Counted from the first letter of the stretch, positions 1-7,890 are shown. The stretch is 9,372 nt of DNA from Clostridia bacterium (GCA_017416885.1 JAFQAM010000353.1:1-9372); one strand, 5' to 3'. The notes: a model not told the origin generated them from the letters alone. Made by a program: numbers and translations.

Positions 1-110
1 TAATTAAGGCGCACGGCAGCTCAAATGCTTTGGATATAAAAAACGCTTTAATGCAAGCAATAGAATATGCTGAAACAGGAATAATTCAAAAGGTTATTGA
101 ATCATTATAA
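1..110 (+). CDS. plsX: Phosphate acyltransferase PlsX, C-terminal end (partial)
   Basis: Only the last 35 codons and the TAA stop at 108-110 are present; the frame is open to the left edge. The peptide starts IKAHGSSNA and continues into an amphipathic helix ending VIESL. The KAHG(S/N)S-A segment followed by a helix with an 'AI..A' pattern is the usual C-terminus of PlsX, which converts acyl-ACP and phosphate to acyl-phosphate for the PlsY step of phosphatidic acid synthesis on the cytoplasmic membrane. Position just before rnc supports the call, since plsX lies upstream of rnc in many Firmicutes, usually with acpP between them; acpP is missing here. The identification rests on a short tail plus context, so it is good but not absolute. 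Confidence 0.85.
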   Translation, partial: IKAHGSSNALDIKNALMQAIEYAETGIIQKVIESL

Positions 111-117
111 TCAGTTT

Positions 118-125
118 AAAGGAGG
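118..125 (+). promoter_or_regulatory. Ribosome binding site of rnc
   Basis: AAAGGAGG lies in the 23-base gap after the plsX stop and ends 8 bases before the ATG at 134. This is a near-perfect Shine-Dalgarno sequence and fixes the rnc start. The gap is too short to hold a promoter, so rnc is probably co-transcribed with plsX. Confidence 0.85.
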
Positions 126-133
126 ATGAGAAT

Positions 134-841
134 ATGTATCCATTATCTATAGACACTTTAGAAAAAGCCTTAATGCATAGCTTTAAGGATAAGAATATAT
201 TAATAACTGCATTGACTCATTCTTCATATGCTAATGAAAATAAAATGAGCGGAAAAGTGTGCCTGTGTAACGAGCGTCTGGAATTTTTGGGAGACAGTGT
301 TTTATCTTTGGTTGTTAGTGAATATATCTATGATAAGTTTGCTGACAGACCTGAAGGAGAACTCACTAAAATCAGAGCGCAGGTTGTATGCACTCGTTCG
401 CTTTCTAAGCTTGCCAAAAAGATTTCCTTAGGCGATTATCTTTATTTGGGTAAAGGCGAGTCAGCAAACGGTAGAAATAAAGATACTATATTAGAAAATG
501 CATTTGAAGCTATTGTTGCAGCTGTTTATCTTGATGCCGGACATTCAAAGGAAGCTGTAGCTAAGTTTCTTATTCCATTAATCGCTAACGAAATCGACGA
601 GGCTTCAATTGATCATATGGCATATGACTATAAAACCTCATTACAACAATTTGTTCAAGCGAATGGTAAGGATAAAATTCAATATATTTTAGTAAATGAA
701 TATGGCCCCGACCATCAGAAAACCTTTGAAATTGAAGTAAGATTGAACTCGAATGTGGTTGGCAAGGGAACAGGAAAGACAAAACGAGAGGCTGAACAAT
801 TTGCGGCTAAAGAAGCTCTTGATTTATTTGGAGTAAAATGA
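134..841 (+). CDS. rnc: Ribonuclease III
   Basis: RNase III (235 aa, normal length) cleaves double-stranded RNA in rRNA maturation and mRNA turnover. The N-terminal endonuclease domain spans about residues 5-150. Its signature NERLEFLGD is at 46-54, giving E47, E50 and D54, equivalent to E. coli E38, E41 and D45. E74 and E109 match E. coli E65 and E100. The second metal-binding motif reads LENAFEA (120-126): E125 matches E117, but N122 stands where E. coli has D114. The dsRNA-binding domain covers about 160-234, with DYKTSLQQ, GPDHQKTF and a basic KTKREAEQFAAKEAL helix. The start is set by the AAGGAGG upstream. The stop overlaps the next gene by ATGA. RNase III is certain as the family; full activity with N122 is not shown by sequence. 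Confidence 0.97.
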   Translation: MYPLSIDTLEKALMHSFKDKNILITALTHSSYANENKMSGKVCLCNERLEFLGDSVLSLVVSEYIYDKFADRPEGELTKIRAQVVCTRSLSKLAKKISLGDYLYLGKGESANGRNKDTILENAFEAIVAAVYLDAGHSKEAVAKFLIPLIANEIDEASIDHMAYDYKTSLQQFVQANGKDKIQYILVNEYGPDHQKTFEIEVRLNSNVVGKGTGKTKREAEQFAAKEALDLFGVK

Positions 842-1860
842 GACACATTAATATACCGATTTTTATTCCGCATTTAGGATGTCCGAATCAATGTATTTTT
901 TGTAATCAAAGATATATTTCCGGAAATGAAAAATTTGATGAAAGCAGTGTTAGAAGAGAAATCGATACGGTTCTATCAACTGTGTCAGGTGAAGATTTTT
1001 GCGAAATTGCTTTTTTTGGCGGATCATTTACAGGAATTGATAGAGAATTAATGGTACGATTGCTTGATTTAGCCCAAGAATATGTAGATGAGGGCTTAGT
1101 AAAAGGCATAAGAATGTCGACAAGACCTGATTATATTTCCGAAGAAATAATTGATATTTTAAAAAAATATTCTGTTACTTATGTTGAATTAGGCATTCAA
1201 TCTATGAATGATAATATTTTAACATATCTAAAGCGCGGTCATACTGTTAAGGATACAGAAAAAGCCGTGGCTTTATTGAAGCGGGCTGATATCTTATTTG
1301 TTGGACAGATGATGATTGGCTTGCCAAATGCTACATCAGAGGATGAAATTTACTGCGCTGAAAGAATATGCGAGCTTGGAGCATCAGCGGTTAGAATATA
1401 TCCTACTTTGGTTTTTAAGATGACTGAGCTTGAAGAAATCACGCTACGCAATGAGTATAATCCATTGTCATGTGATGAGGCTATCGAGAGAAGCGCAAGA
1501 GTTTTAAGGGTTTTTATTAATAGCGATATTCCGTGTATAAGAATCGGCTTAAGTGATAGCGAGAATTTACATTCAAATGATACTTTTGTAGCCGGACCTA
1601 ATGAGCCCTCAATTGGCGAAATGGTTAAGAGCAGATTGTTTTATAATATTATTTGCGATAAAGTCTCTGATTTCTCCGGTGAAAGCATTGTAATTGAATG
1701 CGCCAAAGGAAAAACATCACAGATTATTGGCAATAAAAGAAAAAATTTAATTGAAATTAAAAACAAGTTTAATTTAAGAGATGTTAAGGTTATAGAAAAT
1801 AAAAATTTAAATCAATATGACATAAAAATTTTAAAAAAGGAGGAAGCGGTATGCGTTTAA
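838..1860 (+). CDS. Elp3-like radical SAM protein, substrate unknown
   Basis: A 340-residue radical SAM enzyme. The 4Fe-4S cluster motif CPNQCIFC is at residues 15-22 (C15, C19, C22), right after an IPIFIPHLGC start typical of Elp3-related proteins. The SAM-binding glycine motif GGSFTGI is at 61-67; STRPDYI and VELGIQSMND follow as later TIM-barrel elements. The C-terminal part (from about 240) resembles the radical SAM C-terminal domain that follows the barrel in Elp3-like proteins. It lacks the acetyltransferase domain of true Elp3, so it cannot be assumed to modify tRNA wobble uridine. Automated pipelines often label this family 'elongator complex protein 3'. Its ATG overlaps the rnc stop (ATGA) with GGAG at 830-833, and its last 10 bases overlap smc, so it is translationally tied to both. 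Family is secure; function is unknown. Confidence 0.9.
   Translation: MRHINIPIFIPHLGCPNQCIFCNQRYISGNEKFDESSVRREIDTVLSTVSGEDFCEIAFFGGSFTGIDRELMVRLLDLAQEYVDEGLVKGIRMSTRPDYISEEIIDILKKYSVTYVELGIQSMNDNILTYLKRGHTVKDTEKAVALLKRADILFVGQMMIGLPNATSEDEIYCAERICELGASAVRIYPTLVFKMTELEEITLRNEYNPLSCDEAIERSARVLRVFINSDIPCIRIGLSDSENLHSNDTFVAGPNEPSIGEMVKSRLFYNIICDKVSDFSGESIVIECAKGKTSQIIGNKRKNLIEIKNKFNLRDVKVIENKNLNQYDIKILKKEEAVCV
1837..1843 (+). promoter_or_regulatory. Ribosome binding site of smc, inside the preceding gene
   Basis: AAGGAGG lies within the last codons of the radical SAM gene and ends 7 bases before ATG 1851. It is one of the two strongest Shine-Dalgarno sites in the window and decides the smc start, even though that start overlaps the upstream coding sequence by 10 bases. 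Confidence 0.85.
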
Positions 1861-4800
1861 AATCATTGGAATTACAGGGCTTTAAATCATTCCCTGATAA
1901 AACAACTCTATATTTTGATGATGGCGCTACGGTTATAGTTGGCCCTAACGGAAGTGGAAAATCTAACATTACTGACGCAATGAGATGGGTTCTTGGTGAG
2001 CTTTCTTCAAAAAATATTCGTGGTTCAAGAATGGAGGATGTAATATTTATCGGTACTGAGGTCAGAAAGCCAATGAGCTATGCGGAGGTATCTGTTACAT
2101 TTGATAATTCATCTGAGGAAGGCAGGCTTAACAGTCCATATGATACAATTACGGTTACAAGAAGATACTATAGAGCCGGTGAAAGCGAATATTTAATTAA
2201 CAGAAATCCTGTAAGACTTCGTGACATTTATGAGCTGTTTATGAATACCGGCGTAGGTCGTGAGGGATATTCAATCATCGGACAAGGCAGAATTGCTGAA
2301 ATTATATCTAAAAAGAGTGAGGACAGACGAAACATCTTTGAAGAAGCGGCCGGAATTGCTAAATACAGATATAAAAAGGAAGAGGCTGAAAGAAAGCTAA
2401 AGCAAACTCAGGATAATATGGATAGAGTTCTTGACATATTTACCGAGCTTGAAAACCGAGTTGGTCCTCTTGAAAAGGAAGCAGAAAAAGCAAAGAAATT
2501 TGCCGAGTTATATGAGAAGAAAAAGGTAGCAGATGTATCCTTGTGGATTTACGATTCACAAAAAATGAGAAAGGATATTGAAACCCTTAAAAATGACTAT
2601 AAGCTTTCTACTCACGAGCTTGAAATGATAGAAGAGGCTTTACGCCAGATTGAATCTCAAGAAACTGAGTTATACGAAAAATCTCAAGAAAACGAGCGTG
2701 AGGACAGACGAGTATATGCTGAAATAACAAGCTGTCATAAAACAATTGGCGACTTAAACAGCGAGCTTAAGGTTATGGAAAATAATGTTGAGCATGCTAA
2801 GATTTCAACAGGCGAGCAAATTGAGGAATTAGAAAAAATTCAAGCAAAAAAAGAGGTTTGTTTAGCTGATATCAAAGACAAGGAAGCTAATTATGATGCT
2901 GTTAATTGCTTGCTTGAAAAAGCAAACGCTGAGGTTGAAAATTTAAAAATTAAATTAGCCGAGGCTGAAAAAAGCAAAAATGATGCTCAAAAGGAGCTTG
3001 ATGACTTATTTAATAAGCAAAAAGAGCTTGAAAATCAGAAAAACGAAACAAAGCTAAGGCTTTCAGTACTTGAAAATTCTCAATCTACAGGTGATGAAAG
3101 AATTGCTGAAATCAATAGTGATATTGAAAAATACCGTGTTGTTCTTGATGAATTAACGGAAAAATCAGAGCAGATTGCTAAAACAATGGCTCAGTACGAG
3201 GAAGCTATTAATTCATTGCAAGAGGTTTTGGATAAAACGAACAAAGAATTTGATGAAAAAACAGAAAAATATGACCAATTAAAAGAGGAAATGAACATCC
3301 TTAAGTCCAAGCAGCTTGCGTTAAGAGAAAGAATTAATGCTTTAACTGCTATGGAAGAGCTTTTTGAGGGATATTCCAAAAGTGTTGGCTTTATTATGAA
3401 CTCCTATAAAAACGGAGAAATAAACGGGGCAAAAAAGGTATATGGACCAATTTCAACCTTGATTTCTGTTTCGGATGAATATATTACAGCAATTGAAACT
3501 GCATTAGGCGCAGGCTTACAGCATATTGTGGTTGATAATGAGGTGACTGCTAAAGCGTGCATAAAGGCATTAAAGGAAAATAATGCAGGTCGCGCAACAT
3601 TTTATCCTGTAAGCTCTGTAAATCCTCAAATAGCGACTGTAGAAATGCAGAATGCGAAAAAATTCAAGGGCTATATAGGTGTAGCAGATTCTTTAATTAG
3701 CTTTGATAAGGAATTTAGTGATGTATTTTCATCCTTGCTTGGCAGAACTTTGGTTTTTGATAATATTGACAACGCTACAAATATGGCTAAGGAACAAAAA
3801 TTCAAGGTAAGAGTTGTAACCTTAGACGGTCAAATTATCAATGCGGGCGGTTCTTTTACTGGTGGTTCAGTAAAGCGTGATAATAATATGCTTTCAAGGA
3901 CCTCTGATATTAAGCGTATGGAAGAGGAAGAGAAGGAGATTATTGCCCGTATCGACGCGGTTAAGCACGAGGGACAGAAGCTTGGCGAAAGACTTCGTGA
4001 GCTTTCCACCAAGCGCGGAACAGATAAGCAACAATTTGATCTATATGACACCTTACATAGAGCTGAAAAAACTGAATATGATTCTGTAATTGCTCAAATT
4101 AATGTTAATAAGAATTTAATTGAGGGATTTGAGTCTGATACTAAGCGTTTGGCGGATGAGGACGAAAAGAACAAGAACGAGGTTATTTCTTTAAACGAGA
4201 AATATAAAGCTCTTGAGACTGAAATTGAAGATATTGGCACTCAAAGAATTGATGTTGATGTTAAAAAAGGCGAATTTGAGGAAATTGCGGAAAAGATCGA
4301 AGGCGAAATTAATCAGAGTCTTATTAAAATCGCTGAAATTAAGAAGGATGTTGAGATATCAATAGCCGGTATTGCTGATGCTAATGCTCGTCTTAAGGAG
4401 ATTAACGACGAAATTGAAGAGAAAAAGTCAAAAATGGAGCAATTTAACAAAGAGGTTAGTAGCTCCGCTGAAAAGACTGCTAAAAACAGAGAGCTTTATG
4501 ACGAGGCTCAGGAAAGACTGGCTAAGTTAAATGACGAGAGAAACAAGCTAACTGAAATTCGTGAAAAAATTGATTTAAAGAAAAACGAGCTAAGTAAGAA
4601 GAGCAAGGAAATTTCTGCAAACAAGGAAACTGTTGTTCGTTCTCATACGATGAGTGAAAGTAAACTCGAACAATTTAATATTGACTATGAAAAAATGGTC
4701 ACAAAGCTTCACGATGATTACAATCTGACTTATTCAACCGCGGTTGAGCTTAATTACCCTACCGTTGATGTAACAAACAGAAAGGAAATTGCTCAGATTG

Positions 4801-5471
4801 CCGTTGAATGCAAAAACAAGCTAAGATACTTAGGCGCAGTTAATCCTAATGCCGTTGAAGAGTATAAAGAGGTTAAGGAACGATACGATTACTTAAATTC
4901 TCAAATTTCAGACTTAAACAATGCCCGAGAGGACTTACTGAAAATCATTGGCGATCTTGAAACTGAAATGAAGAAGAACTTTATTGATGCTTTTAATGCT
5001 ATAAATGAAAACTTTAATTCAGTATTTAAAGAGCTATTCGGCGGTGGACATGCTGAATTGTCTTTAACTGATCCAAATGAAGTATTAACTTGTGGAATAG
5101 AAATCAAGGCAGCACCTCCAGGTAAGGTAATTAAGAGCTTAATGCTCCTTTCCGGTGGCGAGCAAGCGTTTGTTGCTATTGCATTATTATTCGCTATTTT
5201 GAAGGTTAATCCAACACCGTTCTGTGTATTTGATGAAATTGAAGCGGCTCTTGATGATGTCAATGTAACAAGATTTGGCCAGTACATCAAGCGTTATTCA
5301 AAGCAAACACAGTTTATCATTATTACTCACCGTAGAGGTACAATGGAAATTGCCGATAGACTTTATGGCGTAACTATGCCACAAAAGGGCATTTCTAAGG
5401 TGCTTACTATGGATATTAATGATGTAGGTAAGGATAAAATTTTATCAGGTAATCCACCAAAGCAGGATTAA
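1851..5471 (+). CDS. smc: Chromosome segregation/condensation ATPase SMC
   Basis: Full-length bacterial SMC, 1206 aa (about 1190 is usual). It forms a homodimer that, with ScpA and ScpB, extrudes and organises the chromosome. The N-terminal ABC head carries Walker A GPNGSGKS at 31-38 and the Q-loop glutamine Q145 in GQGRI. A long heptad-rich coiled coil runs from about 170 to 515. The hinge is at about 530-673, starting VYGPI and ending in the glycine motif GGSFTGGS (666-673). A returning coiled coil spans about 690-1040. The C-terminal head has the ABC signature LSGGEQ at 1100-1105, Walker B with D1128 and E1129 in FDEIEAALDD, and the THRRGTMEIAD switch region. All catalytic elements are intact. 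scpA and scpB are not in this window. It is followed 11 bases later by ftsY, the same order as in Bacillus. Confidence 0.98.
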   Translation: MRLKSLELQGFKSFPDKTTLYFDDGATVIVGPNGSGKSNITDAMRWVLGELSSKNIRGSRMEDVIFIGTEVRKPMSYAEVSVTFDNSSEEGRLNSPYDTITVTRRYYRAGESEYLINRNPVRLRDIYELFMNTGVGREGYSIIGQGRIAEIISKKSEDRRNIFEEAAGIAKYRYKKEEAERKLKQTQDNMDRVLDIFTELENRVGPLEKEAEKAKKFAELYEKKKVADVSLWIYDSQKMRKDIETLKNDYKLSTHELEMIEEALRQIESQETELYEKSQENEREDRRVYAEITSCHKTIGDLNSELKVMENNVEHAKISTGEQIEELEKIQAKKEVCLADIKDKEANYDAVNCLLEKANAEVENLKIKLAEAEKSKNDAQKELDDLFNKQKELENQKNETKLRLSVLENSQSTGDERIAEINSDIEKYRVVLDELTEKSEQIAKTMAQYEEAINSLQEVLDKTNKEFDEKTEKYDQLKEEMNILKSKQLALRERINALTAMEELFEGYSKSVGFIMNSYKNGEINGAKKVYGPISTLISVSDEYITAIETALGAGLQHIVVDNEVTAKACIKALKENNAGRATFYPVSSVNPQIATVEMQNAKKFKGYIGVADSLISFDKEFSDVFSSLLGRTLVFDNIDNATNMAKEQKFKVRVVTLDGQIINAGGSFTGGSVKRDNNMLSRTSDIKRMEEEEKEIIARIDAVKHEGQKLGERLRELSTKRGTDKQQFDLYDTLHRAEKTEYDSVIAQINVNKNLIEGFESDTKRLADEDEKNKNEVISLNEKYKALETEIEDIGTQRIDVDVKKGEFEEIAEKIEGEINQSLIKIAEIKKDVEISIAGIADANARLKEINDEIEEKKSKMEQFNKEVSSSAEKTAKNRELYDEAQERLAKLNDERNKLTEIREKIDLKKNELSKKSKEISANKETVVRSHTMSESKLEQFNIDYEKMVTKLHDDYNLTYSTAVELNYPTVDVTNRKEIAQIAVECKNKLRYLGAVNPNAVEEYKEVKERYDYLNSQISDLNNAREDLLKIIGDLETEMKKNFIDAFNAINENFNSVFKELFGGGHAELSLTDPNEVLTCGIEIKAAPPGKVIKSLMLLSGGEQAFVAIALLFAILKVNPTPFCVFDEIEAALDDVNVTRFGQYIKRYSKQTQFIIITHRRGTMEIADRLYGVTMPQKGISKVLTMDINDVGKDKILSGNPPKQD

Positions 5472-5481
5472 TAGGAGATAA
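5469..5481 (+). promoter_or_regulatory. smc-ftsY junction: tandem stops plus Shine-Dalgarno
   Basis: The junction reads TAATAGGAGATAA: the smc stop TAA, an in-frame second stop TAG, and AGGAG (5473-5477) sharing bases with that second stop. The ftsY ATG follows at 5483. The same 13 bases occur at the yqeK-rsfS junction (8522-8534). Confidence 0.8.
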
Positions 5482-5482
5482 T

Positions 5483-6388
5483 ATGTCATTTTTTGAAAAA
5501 CTTAAAAGAGGCTTACAAAAAACTAAAAATGCAATTTTTAAGCCATTTGCAGACCTTTTTAAGAGCCTAAGAAAGGTTGACGAGGATCTTATGGAGGAGC
5601 TTGAGGAAATCTTGGTTTGCGCCGATGTTGGAGCTTATACAACCGAGATGATTCTTGATAGACTCCGTGAGGAGATTAAGGAAAATAAAATCAAGGATAG
5701 CGATGATGTTAAGGTGGCGCTTAAAGACATTATGCTTGAAATGATTGGTGAGGGCGGAGAAATTCCATTCAATGATGAAATGACTGTAATTCTTATCATT
5801 GGTGTTAACGGTGTTGGCAAAACAACGACCATTGGAAAAATCGCTTCATCTTTAAAAAGAAATAAGAAAAAGGTTGTTGTTGCGGCTGCTGATACATTCA
5901 GAGCCGCAGCAATAGACCAACTAAATGTCTGGACCGATAGAGCAGGAGTTGATTTAATCAAGCACACTGAGGGCTCAGATCCTGCGGCTGTGGTTTTTGA
6001 TGCAATTAATGCAGCTAAAAAGAGAAATGCAGACGCGCTTATTATTGATACCGCAGGACGATTACACAATAAGAAAAATCTTATGAATGAGCTTGCGAAA
6101 ATCGATAGAGTAATAACAAGAGAGCTACCGAATGCCAATAGAGAAACACTTTTAGTTCTTGATTCGACAACCGGTCAAAATGCTGTTAATCAAGCGAAGG
6201 AATTTAAAAATGCTGCTAATATCACAGGCTTAGTTCTTACAAAGCTTGACGGAACAGCTAAGGGCGGAATTGTGTTCTCAATTAAGAATGAGTTAAACAT
6301 TCCTGTTAAGTATATCGGTGTCGGTGAACAAATTGACGATATGGAGAAATTTGACGCAAACGATTTTATAAATGCGTTATTTGAATAA
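5483..6388 (+). CDS. ftsY: Signal recognition particle receptor FtsY
   Basis: FtsY (301 aa) is the SRP receptor GTPase that docks Ffh-ribosome complexes at the membrane and hands nascent membrane proteins to SecYEG. The start MSFFEKLKRGL is a basic amphipathic helix suited to lipid contact. The N domain runs to about residue 95, including the ADVG motif near 47-50. In the G domain, G1 is GVNGVGKTTT (107-116), DTFRAAA follows, G3 is DTAGR (189-193), G4 is TKLDG (253-257), and the closing GVGEQIDDM lies near the C-terminus. There is no long acidic A domain as in E. coli, which is normal for short Gram-positive FtsY. The AGGAG 5 bases upstream sets the start. ylxM-ffh, which follow ftsY in Bacillus, are not here. 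Confidence 0.98.
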   Translation: MSFFEKLKRGLQKTKNAIFKPFADLFKSLRKVDEDLMEELEEILVCADVGAYTTEMILDRLREEIKENKIKDSDDVKVALKDIMLEMIGEGGEIPFNDEMTVILIIGVNGVGKTTTIGKIASSLKRNKKKVVVAAADTFRAAAIDQLNVWTDRAGVDLIKHTEGSDPAAVVFDAINAAKKRNADALIIDTAGRLHNKKNLMNELAKIDRVITRELPNANRETLLVLDSTTGQNAVNQAKEFKNAANITGLVLTKLDGTAKGGIVFSIKNELNIPVKYIGVGEQIDDMEKFDANDFINALFE

Positions 6389-6390
6389 TT

Positions 6391-6990
6391 ATGATAAAAT
6401 TAGTATTAGCTTCAAGAAACAAAAAGAAAATTGAAGAGTTAAGAAAGCTATTAAGTAGTGAGCTTAATAAGGATGTATCGGTATTATCCCTTGATGATAT
6501 TGGCTACCACAACGATATTGAGGAGCACGGTACTACATTTGAGGAAAATGCTATTACTAAGGCTTCAGTGCCAGCTAAGCTCGGTTATATTGGTATCGCT
6601 GATGATTCAGGCTTATGCGTTGATGCATTAAAAGGTGCTCCCGGCGTATATTCTGCTCGATATTCCGGTGGCGATGACGAGGACAACAATGATCTTCTTT
6701 TAAAAGAATTAGACGGAAAAGACAATAGAAATGCAAAGTATGTTTGCACAATGGCCTGTGTTTTCCCTGACCATCAAAAGGATTTTGTAGTTAGAGGAGA
6801 GTGCTACGGAAAAATTTTAACCGAGCGCCACGGTGACGGGGGCTTCGGCTATGATCCGCTATTCTACTACGAGCCTTTCGGCAAAACCTTTGCTGAGGTT
6901 GAGCTTTCCAAGAAAAACGAGGTTAGCCATAGAGCGGTGGCTATTAAGCAATTCGTTAAGAAATTAAAGCAGGTGCTAAATGACAAGTAA
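6391..6990 (+). CDS. rdgB: dITP/XTP pyrophosphatase (RdgB/HAM1 family)
   Basis: A 199-aa HAM1/RdgB-type nucleotide pyrophosphatase that hydrolyses dITP, ITP and XTP to monophosphates, keeping deaminated purines out of DNA and RNA. Visible family motifs are LASRNKKK at 6-13 (S8, N10, K13), GTTFEENA at 47-54, ADDSGL at 70-75 (D71, D72), GAPGVYSAR at 82-90, GFGYDP at 151-156 and SHRA at 179-182. Length is typical. The ATG comes 2 bases after the ftsY stop, and the preceding bases (TTTGAATAATT) contain no Shine-Dalgarno, so translation probably depends on ribosomes terminating on ftsY. The start is fixed by the motif near the N-terminus. The 3' end overlaps yhbY by 11 bases. Confidence 0.96.
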   Translation: MIKLVLASRNKKKIEELRKLLSSELNKDVSVLSLDDIGYHNDIEEHGTTFEENAITKASVPAKLGYIGIADDSGLCVDALKGAPGVYSARYSGGDDEDNNDLLLKELDGKDNRNAKYVCTMACVFPDHQKDFVVRGECYGKILTERHGDGGFGYDPLFYYEPFGKTFAEVELSKKNEVSHRAVAIKQFVKKLKQVLNDK

Positions 6991-7282
6991 ACAAAGATCG
7001 TATTTAAAAGGACTTGCAATGAAGCTTGATACCATATTTCAAATCGGCAAATCCGGTGTTACAGATGAAATATGCATTCAATTATTAAATGCTTTAAATG
7101 CAAGAGAGCTAATTAAAATCAAAATTTTAGAAACCTGTCCTACAAGCGTTAAGGAAACAGCAGATTTGATAGCCAAAGGAACTGGCGCTGATGTTGTACA
7201 AACTATCGGCTTAAAAATTGTGCTTTTTAGAGTTTCTGATTTTGAAAAGAACAGAACAATTAATATTGATAAAATAAGATGA
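6980..7282 (+). CDS. yhbY: YhbY family ribosome-assembly RNA-binding protein (CRM domain)
   Basis: A 100-aa single CRM-domain protein. In other bacteria YhbY associates with pre-50S particles and is a ribosome assembly factor. The sequence shows the starting helix with KQRSYLKGLAMKL, the strand and turn IFQIGKSGVTDE with the GKSG (GxxG-like) RNA-contact loop at 23-26, the helix NALNARELIKIKIL, and the final strand GLKIVLFR (about 77-84). The start at 6980 lies inside rdgB with AGGTG at 6971-6975 as a modest Shine-Dalgarno. It ends by ATGA overlap with nadD. The yhbY-nadD-yqeK-rsfS order is widely conserved in Firmicutes, which supports the call. Confidence 0.95.
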   Translation: MTSKQRSYLKGLAMKLDTIFQIGKSGVTDEICIQLLNALNARELIKIKILETCPTSVKETADLIAKGTGADVVQTIGLKIVLFRVSDFEKNRTINIDKIR

Positions 7283-7890
7283 GAGTAGGAATTTTTGGCG
7301 GTACATTTAATCCACCGCATTTAGGTCATATGAATATGTGTAAGCTTTTTCTTGATGAATTAAGCTTGGATAAATTATTTGTAATTCCTGCAAGCGTTCC
7401 ACCTCACAAGCAAATTAAATCTAAAACTACTACAGAGCAAAGAATAGAAATGTCTCGACTTGCTTTTTCTTCAATATCCTCAAAAATATGTGTTTCTGAT
7501 ATGGAAGCTATGCGCAATGGAAAAAGCTATACCGCTGACACGATTAAGGAGCTTAAATCACAGGGATATGATGATTTATACTTTTTATGCGGTACGGATA
7601 TGCTTCTAACTCTTGATATGTGGTATAAGCCTGAGTATATTTTTGCAAACGCAACAATAGTTTATATGCGCCGTGAAAGTGAAGAGGAAAATAATCAGTT
7701 AATCAAAGATAAGGTTGCTGATTATGAAAATAGATTTAATGCAAAAATCATCAATATAAAAGCGAAGCCTATTGAGTTATCGTCAAGCATGGTAAGGGAT
7801 GCAATTAAAAACAGTAATTATGATGCAAATATGGTTTGCTCTGAGGTTTTAGAGTATATTAAAATAAATAATCTTTATAGAGATGAATAA
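7279..7890 (+). CDS. nadD: Nicotinate-nucleotide adenylyltransferase
   Basis: NadD (203 aa) transfers AMP from ATP to nicotinate mononucleotide, giving deamido-NAD in the cytoplasmic NAD pathway. Nucleotidyltransferase motifs are clear: GGTFNPPHLGH at 7-17 with the (H/T)xGH pair H14 and H17, PPHK at 41-44, SYTADT at 83-88, GTD at 105-107, and the ATP-binding LSSSMVR at 167-173 in place of the usual ISSTxIR. The ATG overlaps the yhbY stop (ATGA), and no Shine-Dalgarno is seen in the 20 bases before it, so initiation is probably coupled to yhbY. Its end overlaps yqeK by 8 bases. Confidence 0.97.
   Translation: MRVGIFGGTFNPPHLGHMNMCKLFLDELSLDKLFVIPASVPPHKQIKSKTTTEQRIEMSRLAFSSISSKICVSDMEAMRNGKSYTADTIKELKSQGYDDLYFLCGTDMLLTLDMWYKPEYIFANATIVYMRRESEEENNQLIKDKVADYENRFNAKIINIKAKPIELSSSMVRDAIKNSNYDANMVCSEVLEYIKINNLYRDE

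Noticed and set aside
111..133. Possible promoter for rnc in the plsX-rnc gap
   Set aside because: The 23-base gap holds only the Shine-Dalgarno and spacer, and I see no -35/-10 pair in the available plsX tail.
1011..1017. Run of seven T in the radical SAM gene, a possible slippage or terminator signal
   Set aside because: No G/C-rich stem precedes it, the frame continues normally into the GGSFTGI motif, and it encodes the expected FFG.
3877..4089. 70-codon forward frame inside smc
   Set aside because: It falls in another frame within the SMC hinge-to-coil region. SMC itself continues unbroken, and this frame shows no family motif.
2350..5000. Repeated Glu/Lys-rich coding tracts that look like internal DNA repeats
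   Set aside because: They reflect heptad repeats of the SMC coiled coils with AAA/GAA/GAG codons, not duplicated DNA units.
4901..5290. 129-codon open frame on the minus strand opposite the SMC C-terminal head
   Set aside because: It is antisense to the conserved signature and Walker B region of smc; composition is that of a shadow frame and there is no family resemblance.
5635..6138. 167-codon open frame on the minus strand opposite ftsY
   Set aside because: It lies wholly within the certain ftsY G domain, has low-complexity Ser/Leu/Ile composition typical of an antisense shadow, and shows no recognisable motif.
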